A DNA stretch of 64,000 nt from Clostridia bacterium (GTDB lineage Bacteria; Bacillota; Clostridia; Oscillospirales; Acutalibacteraceae), in the NCBI GenBank assembly GCA_017410325.1, contig JAFQRA010000004.1, forward strand, positions 39,004 to 103,003. Reading direction: 5' to 3'. A model generated the notes under the pieces. The model had not been told where the DNA came from, did not search any database, and saw nothing but the letters and a program-made list of their open reading frames with translations. This document shows positions 42,059 through 51,031 of this stretch, piece by piece. Position 1 is the first letter of the stretch, and each line of letters starts with the position of its first letter. Both the position numbers and the translations under genes were made by a program.

Positions 42059-43501
42059 ATGCGTAAACTCAGCGGTGTTACAAAACGCTGGTTATACAGT
42101 GCTTTCAGTGTTATTGCCGGTATAATTCTTTTGGTAGCCGTTACTGCCGTCTTTCTTGTTAAAGGGTACTACTACAATTACGTTGAAATGACTCTTGACT
42201 CACACGCTTCTGACCTTGTAAACAGCTATTTTTCAAATTATATCGGAACGGGTAACGATACCTTTGTTTCAGGTGCCATAAATTTTGTTGAAAACTTTTC
42301 CGACAAGGATATGATGGATGTCTGGGTTATCGACAGCAGCGGCAGACCGGTTGTTTCCGCTTCGGGATTTGAAATCCAGGACAATATGACAATGCCTGAT
42401 TATGACCTTGCCCTTGCTTCCGATTCGGATAAGGGTATGTGGACGGGTAAGCTTTCAAGCGGCGAAAAGGTTATGGCAGTGACTGCCGTTCTACCCGATT
42501 CAAACGGGCGTAACAGCGGCGCAATAAGATATATCTGTTCGCTTGAAGAGGTAGATAATACACTGACCACCATAACGGTATTTATCGCTTTGCTGGCCGC
42601 CTGCGTTATGCTGCTTGTTCTTGCTACGGGCAGTTTCTTTATCCGTTCAATTGTAAGACCCGTTCTTCATATTAACGATACCGCCAAAGAAATTGCCAAG
42701 GGTAACCTTTCTGCCCGTGTGGACAGTAACGGTATGCACGATGAAATTGATGAACTCGGTTCGACCTTCAACGATATGGCCTCGGCACTAGGTCAGGCGG
42801 AAGAGCTTAAAAATGATTTTATTTCAACAATTTCCCACGAGCTGCGTACACCGCTTACCGCGATAAAGGGCTGGGGCGAAACATTGATTCAGCTTGATAA
42901 TTCTGACCCTGAAACAACAAAGAGGGGTATGTCGGTTATTATCGACGAATCACAGCGTCTTGCCGAAATGGTTGAAGAGCTGCTTGATTTTTCAAGAATG
43001 CAAAGCGGAAAAATGCGGCTTAATAACAGCAGATATGATATTCTTGCAGAGCTTGACGATGCTATTTTTTCAATGAAAAGCAGAGCGGCAAGTGAAGGGC
43101 TTGAATTTACTTATAATGTGCCTCAGCTCACTCTTGCAATGTACGGTGATGCTGGCAGAATAAGACAGGTATTCATTAATCTTCTCGACAATGCCATCAA
43201 ATACAATAAACCCGGCGGTAAAATATCGGTTACGGCACAGATACTTGCAGGTAATCTTGTAATCCGTTTTTCGGATACCGGCTGCGGCATTTCCGCAGAC
43301 GATATTCCCCATATAAAAGAAAGGTTCTTCCGTGCCAATTTGTCCGTTCACGGTACGGGAATCGGTCTTGCGGTTGCAGATGAAATTATCAATATGCACG
43401 GCGGTACAATGGAAATTGAAAGCAAGCTGAATGAAGGTACAACAATTACGGTTTCATTTCCGCTGGAGTCCTTGGATGTTCAAGAGTTTATGAACGATTA
43501 A
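42059..43501 (+). CDS. Sensor histidine kinase (PhoR/WalK-like)
   Basis: I chose the ATG at 42059, 7 bases after AAAGGAGG; an in-frame ATG at 42041 lies before that ribosome site. The 480-residue protein has two membrane helices (about 15-38 and 177-200) enclosing an extracellular domain of about 135 residues. A HAMP linker, a HisKA domain with phospho-acceptor His260 (ISHELRTPLTAIKG) and an HATPase domain (DNAIKYN, DTGCGIS, GTGIGLAV) follow. It phosphorylates the response regulator encoded upstream. No PAS domain is seen. Confidence 0.95.
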   Translation: MRKLSGVTKRWLYSAFSVIAGIILLVAVTAVFLVKGYYYNYVEMTLDSHASDLVNSYFSNYIGTGNDTFVSGAINFVENFSDKDMMDVWVIDSSGRPVVSASGFEIQDNMTMPDYDLALASDSDKGMWTGKLSSGEKVMAVTAVLPDSNGRNSGAIRYICSLEEVDNTLTTITVFIALLAACVMLLVLATGSFFIRSIVRPVLHINDTAKEIAKGNLSARVDSNGMHDEIDELGSTFNDMASALGQAEELKNDFISTISHELRTPLTAIKGWGETLIQLDNSDPETTKRGMSVIIDESQRLAEMVEELLDFSRMQSGKMRLNNSRYDILAELDDAIFSMKSRAASEGLEFTYNVPQLTLAMYGDAGRIRQVFINLLDNAIKYNKPGGKISVTAQILAGNLVIRFSDTGCGISADDIPHIKERFFRANLSVHGTGIGLAVADEIINMHGGTMEIESKLNEGTTITVSFPLESLDVQEFMND

Positions 43502-43533
43502 AATATCAGTTAACCCGGAAAGGAAAGATAAAT

Positions 43534-44556
43534 ATGAGCGAAAAAGAAAAAATAAAATATTCCGGTGTCGGCGGCGAAGCGCTGATTGAAGGAATTATGA
43601 TGAAAGGTCCGTACGGTGCGGCTATGGCCTGCCGTATGCCCGACGGGTCAATAGACCTTACGAGAAAAGAGTTTAAATCCGTTACGGATAAATTCAAAAT
43701 TCTGAAAAAACCGTTTATCAGAGGCCCTGTCAATTTTGTTGAACAGATGCTTTTCGGCTACAAGTGTATGATGGAGTCCGCCGAAAAAACCGCCTTTGAT
43801 TCCAACGAAATGAACGAAGAGGAAATGTCAAAGCTCGACAAATGGTTAAGCGACCATTTCGGCCCGAAGATGATGGCGGTAATCGGTGTCATCGCAATGG
43901 TGCTCGGCTTCGGTCTTGCGTTTCTGATGTTCTTCTATCTCCCCACATTGGTTACAGACCTTATCAATGACCACCTTGCAAACGGCAGTCTTGACCGCTT
44001 CCGTCCGCTTATCGAGGGCGTTATGCGAATGATTATATTCGTTGCATATATGTGGGGTGTTTCACAGATGAGCGATATAAAACGCGTTTTCAAGTACCAC
44101 GGTGCAGAGCATAAATCAATATTCTGCGTTGAGCACGGCCTTGAGCTGACGGTTGAAAACGTCCGCAAACAGTCACGCTTTCATCCCCGCTGCGGCACAA
44201 GCTTTATCTTTATAACGATTATTCTCAGTATTGTTGTTTCGTCACTTGTTGTCGTTATTGCGCCCGAAATCCGTGATATACGCTGGCTGTGGATTATTGT
44301 TAAAATCCTTCTTCTTCCGCTTATAATGAGCATCGGCTACGAATGTATCCGACTTGCCGGCAAGCACGACAATTTCTTTACGAGAGCGCTGTCGGCACCG
44401 GGTCTTATGATGCAGAGGATTACTACCAAGGAGCCCGAAGACGATATTATCGAGGTCGGTATCGCGGCTATCAAGGCTGTTATCGATCCGCCTGAAGAAA
44501 CCGAAAAAGCAGAAGAAAATACGGATATTTCCGACGAAAACAATGAAGCTGAATGA
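43534..44556 (+). CDS. DUF1385 membrane protein (YqhQ-like)
   Basis: The 340-residue protein begins with the family signature VGGEALIEGIMMKGP and has about four membrane helices (two near 115-145 and 160-180, two near 220-260). A cytoplasmic motif KYHGAEHKSIFCVEHG and RFHPRCGTSF holds His and Cys residues able to bind a metal. DUF1385 proteins are widespread in Firmicutes beside prmC and prfA; their function is not established. The gene overlaps prmC by 14 bases. Confidence 0.88.
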   Translation: MSEKEKIKYSGVGGEALIEGIMMKGPYGAAMACRMPDGSIDLTRKEFKSVTDKFKILKKPFIRGPVNFVEQMLFGYKCMMESAEKTAFDSNEMNEEEMSKLDKWLSDHFGPKMMAVIGVIAMVLGFGLAFLMFFYLPTLVTDLINDHLANGSLDRFRPLIEGVMRMIIFVAYMWGVSQMSDIKRVFKYHGAEHKSIFCVEHGLELTVENVRKQSRFHPRCGTSFIFITIILSIVVSSLVVVIAPEIRDIRWLWIIVKILLLPLIMSIGYECIRLAGKHDNFFTRALSAPGLMMQRITTKEPEDDIIEVGIAAIKAVIDPPEETEKAEENTDISDENNEAE

Positions 44557-45388
44557 GTTGAGAAAAAGGCTGAGAACTATTCTTGAGCCTTGCTCGGGTG
44601 AGGAAAGCGCCTTTGAGGCTGACTGCATAGCCGCCGATATCATCGGTTGTACAAATTCTGCTTTGAGGCTGCACTCAGATACAGAGGTTGATGAATCGGT
44701 TGTTGATAAGGCGGTAAGTTTTGCTCGGCGCAGATTGCTTCACGAGCCGCTTCAATATATACTCGGCAAATGGGAGTTTTACGGCAGAGAGTTTTATGTT
44801 GGCGAAGGTGTTCTAATTCCGCGGCCCGAAACCGAACTGCTTATTGATGTTGCTTTGAACGAGCTGAAAAACAAGAAAAGTCCCGTATGCTACGATTTGT
44901 GCTCGGGCAGCGGCTGTATTGGTATTACGCTTTCAAAAGAAATACCCGACAGCAGCGTATATATGCTTGAAAAGTCCGAAATGGCGTTTGAATTTCTCAA
45001 AAAGAACATCGTTCACAATACCGCCTGCGGCTGCAAGCCTTTGCTTGGTGATATTTTTGAGTGTAACGGCTTTGAGGAGAAGGCGGATATTATCCTATCA
45101 AATCCGCCGTATATCTGCTCGGACATTATTTCTTCGCTGCAGCCCGAGGTGCTTAAAGAGCCTTTAATGGCGCTTGACGGCGGAGAAAGCGGTCTGATTT
45201 TCTATGAGGTAATTGCCGATAAGTGGACTGAATTTCTCAAGCCGGACGGTGTTATTGCTGTTGAAATCGGCGAAGAACAGGGCGAAAGTGTAAGCGCTGT
45301 ATTTAAAACGAAGTTTAACGATGTTAAAGTTATCAAGGATTTTTCCGGCAACGACAGAGCAGTTGTTGCAAAGGATTTAATAAACTAA
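44543..45388 (+). CDS. prmC: Release factor glutamine methyltransferase
   Basis: The 281-residue protein has the helical N-terminal domain (about 1-75, with RRLLHEPLQYILG) and a Rossmann methyltransferase with LIPRPETELL, the SAM loop DLCSGSGCIG and the substrate motif NPPY (SNPPYICSD). It methylates the Gln of the GGQ loop in peptide-chain release factors. prfA, often adjacent, is not in the window. It overlaps the DUF1385 gene. Confidence 0.94.
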   Translation: MKLNELRKRLRTILEPCSGEESAFEADCIAADIIGCTNSALRLHSDTEVDESVVDKAVSFARRRLLHEPLQYILGKWEFYGREFYVGEGVLIPRPETELLIDVALNELKNKKSPVCYDLCSGSGCIGITLSKEIPDSSVYMLEKSEMAFEFLKKNIVHNTACGCKPLLGDIFECNGFEEKADIILSNPPYICSDIISSLQPEVLKEPLMALDGGESGLIFYEVIADKWTEFLKPDGVIAVEIGEEQGESVSAVFKTKFNDVKVIKDFSGNDRAVVAKDLIN

Positions 45389-45408
45389 ATGAAAACGGAG
45401 TATTTGAA

Positions 45409-46164
45409 ATGATATTTGACTTATTGAGAATGAGCAGTATGGACTCAACAGAAAAAATGCAGCTTATAATGGATATCGGCGTGCGTATTTTCGTTGTTTT
45501 CTGTGTTCTGCCGATACATGAATTTGCTCACGCTTATATTGCCAACAAGCTTGGTGACAGCACAGCAAGGCTTAAGGGAAGAATGACAATATCACCAATG
45601 GCTCATATTGACCCCATCGGTGCACTTATGATATTCCTTGTAGGCTTCGGCTACGCTAAGCCCGTGCCCGTAAATATGCGCAATTTCCGTAAGAGAGATA
45701 AGAATGCATCAGAGCACGACAGTATTTATTATTACAGTGCAACACCAAGATATGACCCCGGATATGCAAAGCGTTGTATGGCTCTTGTTTCTCTTGCGGG
45801 CCCGCTTTCAAACCTGCTTATGGCGTTTATAAGCCTGATTCTTATGAACATCACTCTGATTTTTGCTTCCGAGTCGCTTCTTATTGCAATTGTTTATTAT
45901 TTCTTTTTCTTCTGCGCAAGCATTAATATTAACCTTGCCGTTTTCAATCTTATTCCTATTCCGCCTCTTGACGGTTCGAGAATTTTAAGTGTGATACTTC
46001 CCGATAAGATTTATTTTAAGATAATGCAGTATGAGCGTTACATTATGATTGGTATAATGCTTTTACTCTTTACCGGTATTCTGTCAACGCCGCTCGGTTT
46101 TATTTCAAATCTTGTTTTCAACGGACTTAATTTTGTGGCAAGTCTTCCGTTCAGACTTATTTAA
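45409..46164 (+). CDS. Site-2 protease family membrane protein (M50)
   Basis: The 251-residue protein has the zinc motif PIHEFAHAY near residue 39 and the partner motif NLIPIPPLDGSRI near residue 182, within five or six membrane helices. It lacks a PDZ domain, unlike the RseP homologue at 25277, and belongs to the small YwhC/FtsH-like M50 group. It should cut substrates inside the membrane; the targets are unknown. It lies directly before scpA, a frequent arrangement in Clostridia. Confidence 0.9.
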   Translation: MIFDLLRMSSMDSTEKMQLIMDIGVRIFVVFCVLPIHEFAHAYIANKLGDSTARLKGRMTISPMAHIDPIGALMIFLVGFGYAKPVPVNMRNFRKRDKNASEHDSIYYYSATPRYDPGYAKRCMALVSLAGPLSNLLMAFISLILMNITLIFASESLLIAIVYYFFFFCASININLAVFNLIPIPPLDGSRILSVILPDKIYFKIMQYERYIMIGIMLLLFTGILSTPLGFISNLVFNGLNFVASLPFRLI

Positions 46165-46177
46165 AGGGGTATAAATT

Positions 46178-46894
46178 TTGGAACCGATACAGTATAAAAC
46201 CGAAGTTTTTGAAGGTCCGCTTGACCTGTTGCTGTTTCTTATCAGCAAGCATAAGGTCAGTATTAACGACGTTGTTATTACTGAGCTTATAGACCAATAT
46301 ATAGAATATATCCGTGCAATGCAGCTGGAGAATATGGAAATAGCCAGCGAATTTCTGGAGATGGCGGCAAGGCTTGTTTATATCAAAACAGTTTCTCTTT
46401 TGCCCGTTTATGATGATGCGGAAAAGCTGAAAGAAGAGCTTCGCGGCGAGCTGAGTGAATATGCCGACTGTCAGCTGATGGCAGGCAAGCTCGCAAAAAT
46501 CGCCAACGGCTTTGATTTCCTTGAAACACCGCCCGAAAAGATTGAAGCGGATATGACCTATACACGTATTCACGCACCCGATGAACTGCTTAAAGCGTAT
46601 ATTTCCGCTATAGGCAAAAGTATGCGTAAACTGCCGCCGCCCGTAGAGGCTTTTACAAAAATTGTTGCGGCAAAAATAGTTTCAGTCGGATCAAGAGTAA
46701 GCGTTATACTTGCCAAGCTTAAAATCGGCGAAAAAAAGAGCATTGAGCATCTGTTTGAAGAATCAACCTCACGCTCTGAAATGGTAGCAACTTTTCTTGC
46801 CATTCTCTCACTTGTCAAATCCAAGCAGATTTATATTGACGGTGAAAAAACATCGGCAACCATTGAACTTATTGCGGAAGGAGAAACACAATGA
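46178..46894 (+). CDS. scpA: Segregation and condensation protein A
   Basis: A TTG at 46178, 8 bases after AAAGGGG, starts a 238-residue protein with the kleisin features VFEGPLDLLLFLISKHK and IASEFLEMAARLVYIK at the N-terminus and a C-terminal winged helix. ScpA bridges the SMC heads and, with ScpB, forms the bacterial condensin. It overlaps scpB by 4 bases (ATGA). Confidence 0.96.
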   Translation: MEPIQYKTEVFEGPLDLLLFLISKHKVSINDVVITELIDQYIEYIRAMQLENMEIASEFLEMAARLVYIKTVSLLPVYDDAEKLKEELRGELSEYADCQLMAGKLAKIANGFDFLETPPEKIEADMTYTRIHAPDELLKAYISAIGKSMRKLPPPVEAFTKIVAAKIVSVGSRVSVILAKLKIGEKKSIEHLFEESTSRSEMVATFLAILSLVKSKQIYIDGEKTSATIELIAEGETQ

Positions 46895-47541
46895 ACGCAA
46901 AAGAATTGAACTCTGCTCTCGAAGCAATACTGTTTGCTTCGGGTGAACCGCTTGAAATTATCAGAATTGCAGAAGTGCTTGAATGTGACAGCGAACAGGT
47001 TGAAAGCATTGCCGTAAATTTGTCAAATAAGCTTGAAGAAAGCGGAAGCGGACTTTGCCTGAAAAAGCTCGGGGACAAGCTCCAGCTTTGCTCAAAGCAG
47101 GAATATGCACCGCTTATCAGAGAGATACTCGACCTTAAGCGCAACACGCCTCTTTCAGGTGCCGCTTTTGAGGTGCTTGCAGTTATTGCGTATAATCAAC
47201 CTGTTACAAAGTCCTTTGTAGAGCAGGTCAGAGGTGTTGACTGCTCGGGCGTTATTGCTACGCTTTGTCAGCGCGGCCTTATTGAAGAAAAGGGCAGGCT
47301 TGAGCTGCCGGGCAGACCGCTTATTTACGGTACAACGGCACATTTTCTCCGAAGCTTCTGCGTGTCGGATTTGAGTGAACTGCCTCCGCTCCCCGAAAAG
47401 AGTGAGGAACAGCTGCAGAAAGCACTTGTTGAGCCAAGGGAAACTCCCGATAAGAAAAACACACCCGAAACCGTTGTTCTTTCTGCAGAAGGACTCATCT
47501 CCGAAGAGGAGGACACGGTGTTCAACGAAGACTTTACATAA
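46891..47541 (+). CDS. scpB: Segregation and condensation protein B
   Basis: The 216-residue protein has two winged-helix domains: ALEAILFASGEPLEI at the start, then LSGAAFEVLAVIAYNQPVTK and GRPLIYGTTAHFLRSF. It forms a dimer that binds ScpA in the SMC complex. The acidic tail after about residue 165 is low-complexity. The start overlaps the end of scpA. Confidence 0.96.
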   Translation: MNAKELNSALEAILFASGEPLEIIRIAEVLECDSEQVESIAVNLSNKLEESGSGLCLKKLGDKLQLCSKQEYAPLIREILDLKRNTPLSGAAFEVLAVIAYNQPVTKSFVEQVRGVDCSGVIATLCQRGLIEEKGRLELPGRPLIYGTTAHFLRSFCVSDLSELPPLPEKSEEQLQKALVEPRETPDKKNTPETVVLSAEGLISEEEDTVFNEDFT

Positions 47542-47559
47542 TAAAGGGGAGGTGTCAGC

Positions 47560-48273
47560 TTGACTGCGCTCGCAATAATTTTGGGCATTATAGCCTTTTT
47601 TGTGCTGATTTTATCAATCAGGTTTACGGTCTATATGACCTATGACGAAGAGTTTATGCTCGACATTTCTTGGCTTTTTATAAAGCTTCATATTCTTCCT
47701 AAAAAGGAAAAAGAAGAAAAGCCGAAAAAGGAAAAAGAACCGAAAAAAGAAAACGAGGAAGAGCCTTCCGAAGAAAAGCCCGAAAAGGAAAAGAAGGATA
47801 ATATACTGGTATCTTTCTATAAAAATCAGGGCTTTTCAGGTGTACTCCAGCTTTTGAAGGATACCGTCAACGCCATTAACGGTATGTTCGGCACAATATT
47901 CCGCCATTTCGTTTTCCGTGAGCTTAAGTTATATATGACCGTCGGTTCAGCTGACGCCGCAGAAACGGCACAGCTTTACGGAAAGACCTGTGCGGCTGTA
48001 TTTCCTGCAATGGGTCTTATTACAAGCACTTGTAATGTCAAGGAATACGACTGTGCGGTAAGGCCGAACTTTATGGTTGCGGAAAAAACAGCAGTATTCC
48101 GCGTCGTGCTTTCCTTTAGGCCGATTTTCGCTACTACCGCCGTTGTGGTGTTAGCATTCAAACTGTTATTTAAAGTGGTTTTCAAACTGCTTAAAAATAA
48201 ACCTAAGGAGCCCGTTAACAAGGATTCCGAAACACAAAACGCAAACAATATCAAGGAGGATAAAAACATATGA
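47560..48273 (+). CDS. DUF2953 membrane protein
   Basis: The 237-residue protein has an N-terminal membrane helix (about 4-24), a very charged Lys/Glu-rich linker (about 48-80), and a domain with LKLYMTVGSADAAETAQLYG and CNVKEYDCAVRPNF typical of DUF2953. A second hydrophobic stretch lies near 190-215. Members commonly stand next to the spore protein gene ytfJ, as here (4-base overlap). The function is unknown. Confidence 0.8.
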   Translation: MTALAIILGIIAFFVLILSIRFTVYMTYDEEFMLDISWLFIKLHILPKKEKEEKPKKEKEPKKENEEEPSEEKPEKEKKDNILVSFYKNQGFSGVLQLLKDTVNAINGMFGTIFRHFVFRELKLYMTVGSADAAETAQLYGKTCAAVFPAMGLITSTCNVKEYDCAVRPNFMVAEKTAVFRVVLSFRPIFATTAVVVLAFKLLFKVVFKLLKNKPKEPVNKDSETQNANNIKEDKNI

Positions 48274-48677
48274 AAGATCAGTCAGCAGCAGGAATTCTCG
48301 GTACAGCAATTGAAAAAATCCGTGACCTTGTCGATGTAAAGACAATAGTCGGTGAGCCCGTATTTTCCGCGGACGGTATTACAATCATTCCCGTTTCCAA
48401 GGTTTCTTACGGTTTTGCTTCGGGCGGTTCCGATTTCCCCTCAAAGTCCAATGCAGAGCTCTTCGGCGGCGGCGGCGGTGCAGGCATAACCATCACTCCC
48501 GTTGCATTCGTTGTAATCAACAACGGCAATGTTACAATCAAATCTGTTCCTTCGGGCGACAACACTGCCGAAAAGATTGTCGGCCTTGTTCCCGAGGTTG
48601 TTGATACCGTTTCGGGTCTTATCAACAAGAATAAGAACACTCAGGAAGATACTGCAGCTTCCGAAACCGTTCTTTAA
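48270..48677 (+). CDS. ytfJ: YtfJ/GerW family sporulation protein
   Basis: The 135-residue protein has the family pattern IRDLVDVKTIVGEPV, TIIPVSKVSYGFASGGSDF, then a glycine run LFGGGGGAGITITPVAF. In Bacillus GerW is needed for spore-coat or cortex function in germination, but homologues also occur in bacteria not known to sporulate. Its presence, next to DUF2953 and DacF genes, supports a Clostridia origin and perhaps sporulation. The coding region overlaps the previous gene by 4 bases. Confidence 0.92.
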   Translation: MKDQSAAGILGTAIEKIRDLVDVKTIVGEPVFSADGITIIPVSKVSYGFASGGSDFPSKSNAELFGGGGGAGITITPVAFVVINNGNVTIKSVPSGDNTAEKIVGLVPEVVDTVSGLINKNKNTQEDTAASETVL

Positions 48678-48688
48678 GTAAAAAAACA

Positions 48689-48738
48689 ATCGGATAACGC
48701 ATATATATAAATAATGTTTTATATATGGGTGATCCGAT
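48689..48738 (+). promoter_or_regulatory. Leader hairpin enclosing the dacF ribosome site and start
   Basis: ATCGGAT (48689-48695) is the exact reverse complement of ATCCGAT (48732-48738), whose last two bases are the AT of the dacF start codon. Inside, AT-rich arms (48703-48711 with 48718-48726) can form a second stem. The ribosome site GGGTGATC lies in the outer stem's 3' side. Folded RNA would hide the ribosome site and start codon. Confidence 0.45.
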
Positions 48739-49873
48739 GTTGAGAAAAACTGCATCATTTCTGTTATTGTTATTTGTTTTCAGCTTTGGCTGTTCCGCGC
48801 TTGATTCACCTAGCGTTTCTGCCCAAAGTGCTGTAGTTATGGCTGCAGACAGCCGTGAACTGATTTACGGTAAAAATGAGCATGAGCAAAGAGGTATGGC
48901 AAGCACCACAAAGATTATGACCGCTTTGCTCACGCTTGAGTGCGCTTCGCCGCAGAAACAGGTTACTGTTACCGAACAGATGGTGGCTGTTGAAGGCACT
49001 TCAATGGGCTTGTTACCCGGCGATAAAGTGACATACCGCGACCTTGTGTACGGTATGCTGCTGGCTTCGGGCAATGATGCGGCAAACACTGCTGCAATAT
49101 CAATTTCGGGCAGCATTGCCGAATTTGCAAAGCTGATGAATAACCGCGCCGTACAGATAGGTATGCATAATACTTCGTTTGTAACGCCATCGGGCCTTGA
49201 TGATGAAAACCATTATTCAACGGCCTTTGATATGGCTTTGCTTGGTTGCGAAGCAATCACAAATTCCGATTTTCTTTTGGCCTGCTCTTCGGTGCAGGCC
49301 GAGCTTTGCTATGGAAACGAGCCGTATACACGTTATTTATCAAACCATAACAAGCTTCTCAAAACCTTTGACGGTGCTGTTGGCATTAAAACGGGATTTA
49401 CAAAGAAAAGCGGCAGATGTCTTGTTTCAGCCGCCGAAAGAAACGGTGTAACGCTTGTCTGCGTGACGCTTAATGCACCGAACGACTGGCAGGATCATAA
49501 AGCATTGCTTGAGTACGGCTTTGAACAAGTCTCGCTGAAAGCTCTCTATTGTTCTTTGCCGCAGGTAACTGTGTACGGCGGTGAGGCTGAAAAGGCTGAT
49601 GTTGAGCTTTCCGAGCCGTTGAGTGTTGCCACGCAATGCAGTCCGGACAGGATTTCCGCACAGATAATTGTTAAACCTTATTTTATAGCTCCGTTAAAAA
49701 AGGGCGATATAGCAGGTGAAGTGCGCATATCGGTTGACGGTAAAACTGTTAAATCCGTACCGGTTAAAATTAAAGATGATGTAAAATCAATAACGCAGGA
49801 GGTTTTCAAAAAACCTTCGCTTTTAAAAAGATTAGCAGAAAAAATATCCGGTTTTTTCTGCAGAGAAAGGTAA
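48737..49873 (+). CDS. dacF: D-alanyl-D-alanine carboxypeptidase (DacF/PBP5 type)
   Basis: I favour the ATG at 48737, which GGGTGATC precedes at a usual distance, over the ATG at 48725; it gives 378 residues. A signal peptide (about 1-25) precedes a penicillin-binding serine peptidase domain with all three motifs: SxxK in ASTTKIM, SGN in LASGNDAAN, and KTG in GIKTGFTKKSG. A PBP5-like C-terminal beta domain and an amphipathic end (about 350-378) follow, probably for membrane attachment. It trims the terminal D-Ala of peptidoglycan stems. Placement next to ytfJ fits the sporulation-related DacF/DacB group. Confidence 0.93.
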   Translation: MLRKTASFLLLLFVFSFGCSALDSPSVSAQSAVVMAADSRELIYGKNEHEQRGMASTTKIMTALLTLECASPQKQVTVTEQMVAVEGTSMGLLPGDKVTYRDLVYGMLLASGNDAANTAAISISGSIAEFAKLMNNRAVQIGMHNTSFVTPSGLDDENHYSTAFDMALLGCEAITNSDFLLACSSVQAELCYGNEPYTRYLSNHNKLLKTFDGAVGIKTGFTKKSGRCLVSAAERNGVTLVCVTLNAPNDWQDHKALLEYGFEQVSLKALYCSLPQVTVYGGEAEKADVELSEPLSVATQCSPDRISAQIIVKPYFIAPLKKGDIAGEVRISVDGKTVKSVPVKIKDDVKSITQEVFKKPSLLKRLAEKISGFFCRER

Positions 49874-49884
49874 AATTGTAAGCT

Positions 49885-50628
49885 ATGCCCGACAATAAAG
49901 TTAGACTTCAAAAATTTATGGCCGACAACGGTATTGCTTCGCGCAGAAAATGTGAGGAATATATTGAAAATGGTCAGGTAAAGGTTAACGGTCAGACTGC
50001 TCATATCGGCGATAAAGTTAATCCAAAAAAAGACAGGGTCAGCGTTAACGGTAAGCTTATTTCCGTTAAGGACAAGCCAATCTATATAATGCTTCATAAA
50101 CCCCGCGGTTATATAACGACTATGCTTGACGAACAGGGCAGAAAGTGTGTTGCCGAGCTTGTAAGCGATATTCCTGACAGAATTTATCCCGTCGGCAGAC
50201 TTGACAGAGAATCGGAAGGTCTTCTTCTGATGACCAATGACGGTGCTTTTTCAAATGCTCTGACACATCCTGCAAAGCACGTGCCTAAAACCTACAGGGT
50301 TACAATACGCCCGAAAATTACGGACGAGCAGATTAACGCCTTCCACAACGGCATTGAAATTGACGGCAGAATGACCGCGCCTGCGGGACTACGCATTCTT
50401 GAAAAAACAGAAGGCAGGGTAGTTTGTGAAGTCATACTTTACGAAGGCAGAAACCGCCAGATTCGCCGAATGTTCGAGGAACTCGGTATTGAGGTTGCAA
50501 GACTCAAAAGAACAGCTGTCGGCTCCGTAAAGCTTGGTATGCTTCAGCCCGGCAAGTGGCGTGAGCTTACCGCCGATGAAGTTCGCAGGCTTACGCTGGC
50601 TTCGCAGAGAGGTGCTTATGATGATTGA
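49885..50628 (+). CDS. rluB: 23S rRNA pseudouridine synthase B family
   Basis: The 247-residue protein has an S4 RNA-binding domain (about 5-65, LQKFMADNGIASRRKCEEYI) and the RsuA/RluB catalytic domain with the nucleophilic Asp in GRLDRESEGLLLMTNDG, plus KTYRVTI and EGRNRQIRRMF. It turns specific uridines of rRNA into pseudouridine. RluB is the usual assignment in this gene context, after scpAB and dacF; RsuA or RluE are alternatives by sequence alone. The start lies 11 bases after the dacF stop. Confidence 0.92.
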   Translation: MPDNKVRLQKFMADNGIASRRKCEEYIENGQVKVNGQTAHIGDKVNPKKDRVSVNGKLISVKDKPIYIMLHKPRGYITTMLDEQGRKCVAELVSDIPDRIYPVGRLDRESEGLLLMTNDGAFSNALTHPAKHVPKTYRVTIRPKITDEQINAFHNGIEIDGRMTAPAGLRILEKTEGRVVCEVILYEGRNRQIRRMFEELGIEVARLKRTAVGSVKLGMLQPGKWRELTADEVRRLTLASQRGAYDD

Positions 50629-50956
50629 GTTCAAGCCCGATATAAAGGATAATATCGTTGTTTACAACGCCTTTGAAGATAATAGGAATACCGGCAGAGT
50701 TCTGCTTACCGTTGAAAAAACCAAGGCTGTGCTTGTGAACATTCAGGCTGTTGATGATGAGACGGCAGAGGGACTTATCAGAAGCGCGTTGAACGCTGCC
50801 GCCAACCGTGACGGCTACAGCTGCGTTTATCAGCCCGAAGAATTCCGTAATGTTGCCGCAATGTTAGGATTCAGAAACGAAAACGGCGTTTTGGTCGGAG
50901 AAATTCCTTTCCTGCTTACGGGCTCCTGCTGCGGCTGCAGTAAGAATTGTCAATAA
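50618..50956 (+). CDS. Small hypothetical protein with Cys-rich tail, GNAT-like
   Basis: Two tandem ATGs (50618 and 50621) start a protein of 111 or 112 residues overlapping the end of rluB; GAGAGGTG before them fits the second better. The middle (VLVNIQAVDDETAEGLIRSA, then FRNVAAMLGF) loosely resembles a minimal GNAT acetyltransferase fold, though no acetyl-CoA loop of the R/QxxGxG/A kind is visible. The tail ends in GSCCGCSKNC, five Cys in about 12 residues, which could bind a metal. I cannot assign a function. Confidence 0.65.
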   Translation: MMIEFKPDIKDNIVVYNAFEDNRNTGRVLLTVEKTKAVLVNIQAVDDETAEGLIRSALNAAANRDGYSCVYQPEEFRNVAAMLGFRNENGVLVGEIPFLLTGSCCGCSKNCQ

Positions 50957-50967
50957 TTGTCATTTTG

Positions 50968-50997
50968 TTGACTTAATAAAAAAATTTCTGATATATT
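50968..50997 (+). promoter_or_regulatory. Promoter of the yicC-remA-gmk operon
   Basis: TTGACT (50968-50973) and TATATT (50992-50997) are 18 bases apart, 35 bases before the yicC start. It comes directly after the small Cys-tailed gene, without a hairpin terminator between them. Confidence 0.7.
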
Positions 50998-51031
50998 ATA
51001 TTGAAAATAATCTCAAGGAGATTGAAATACA

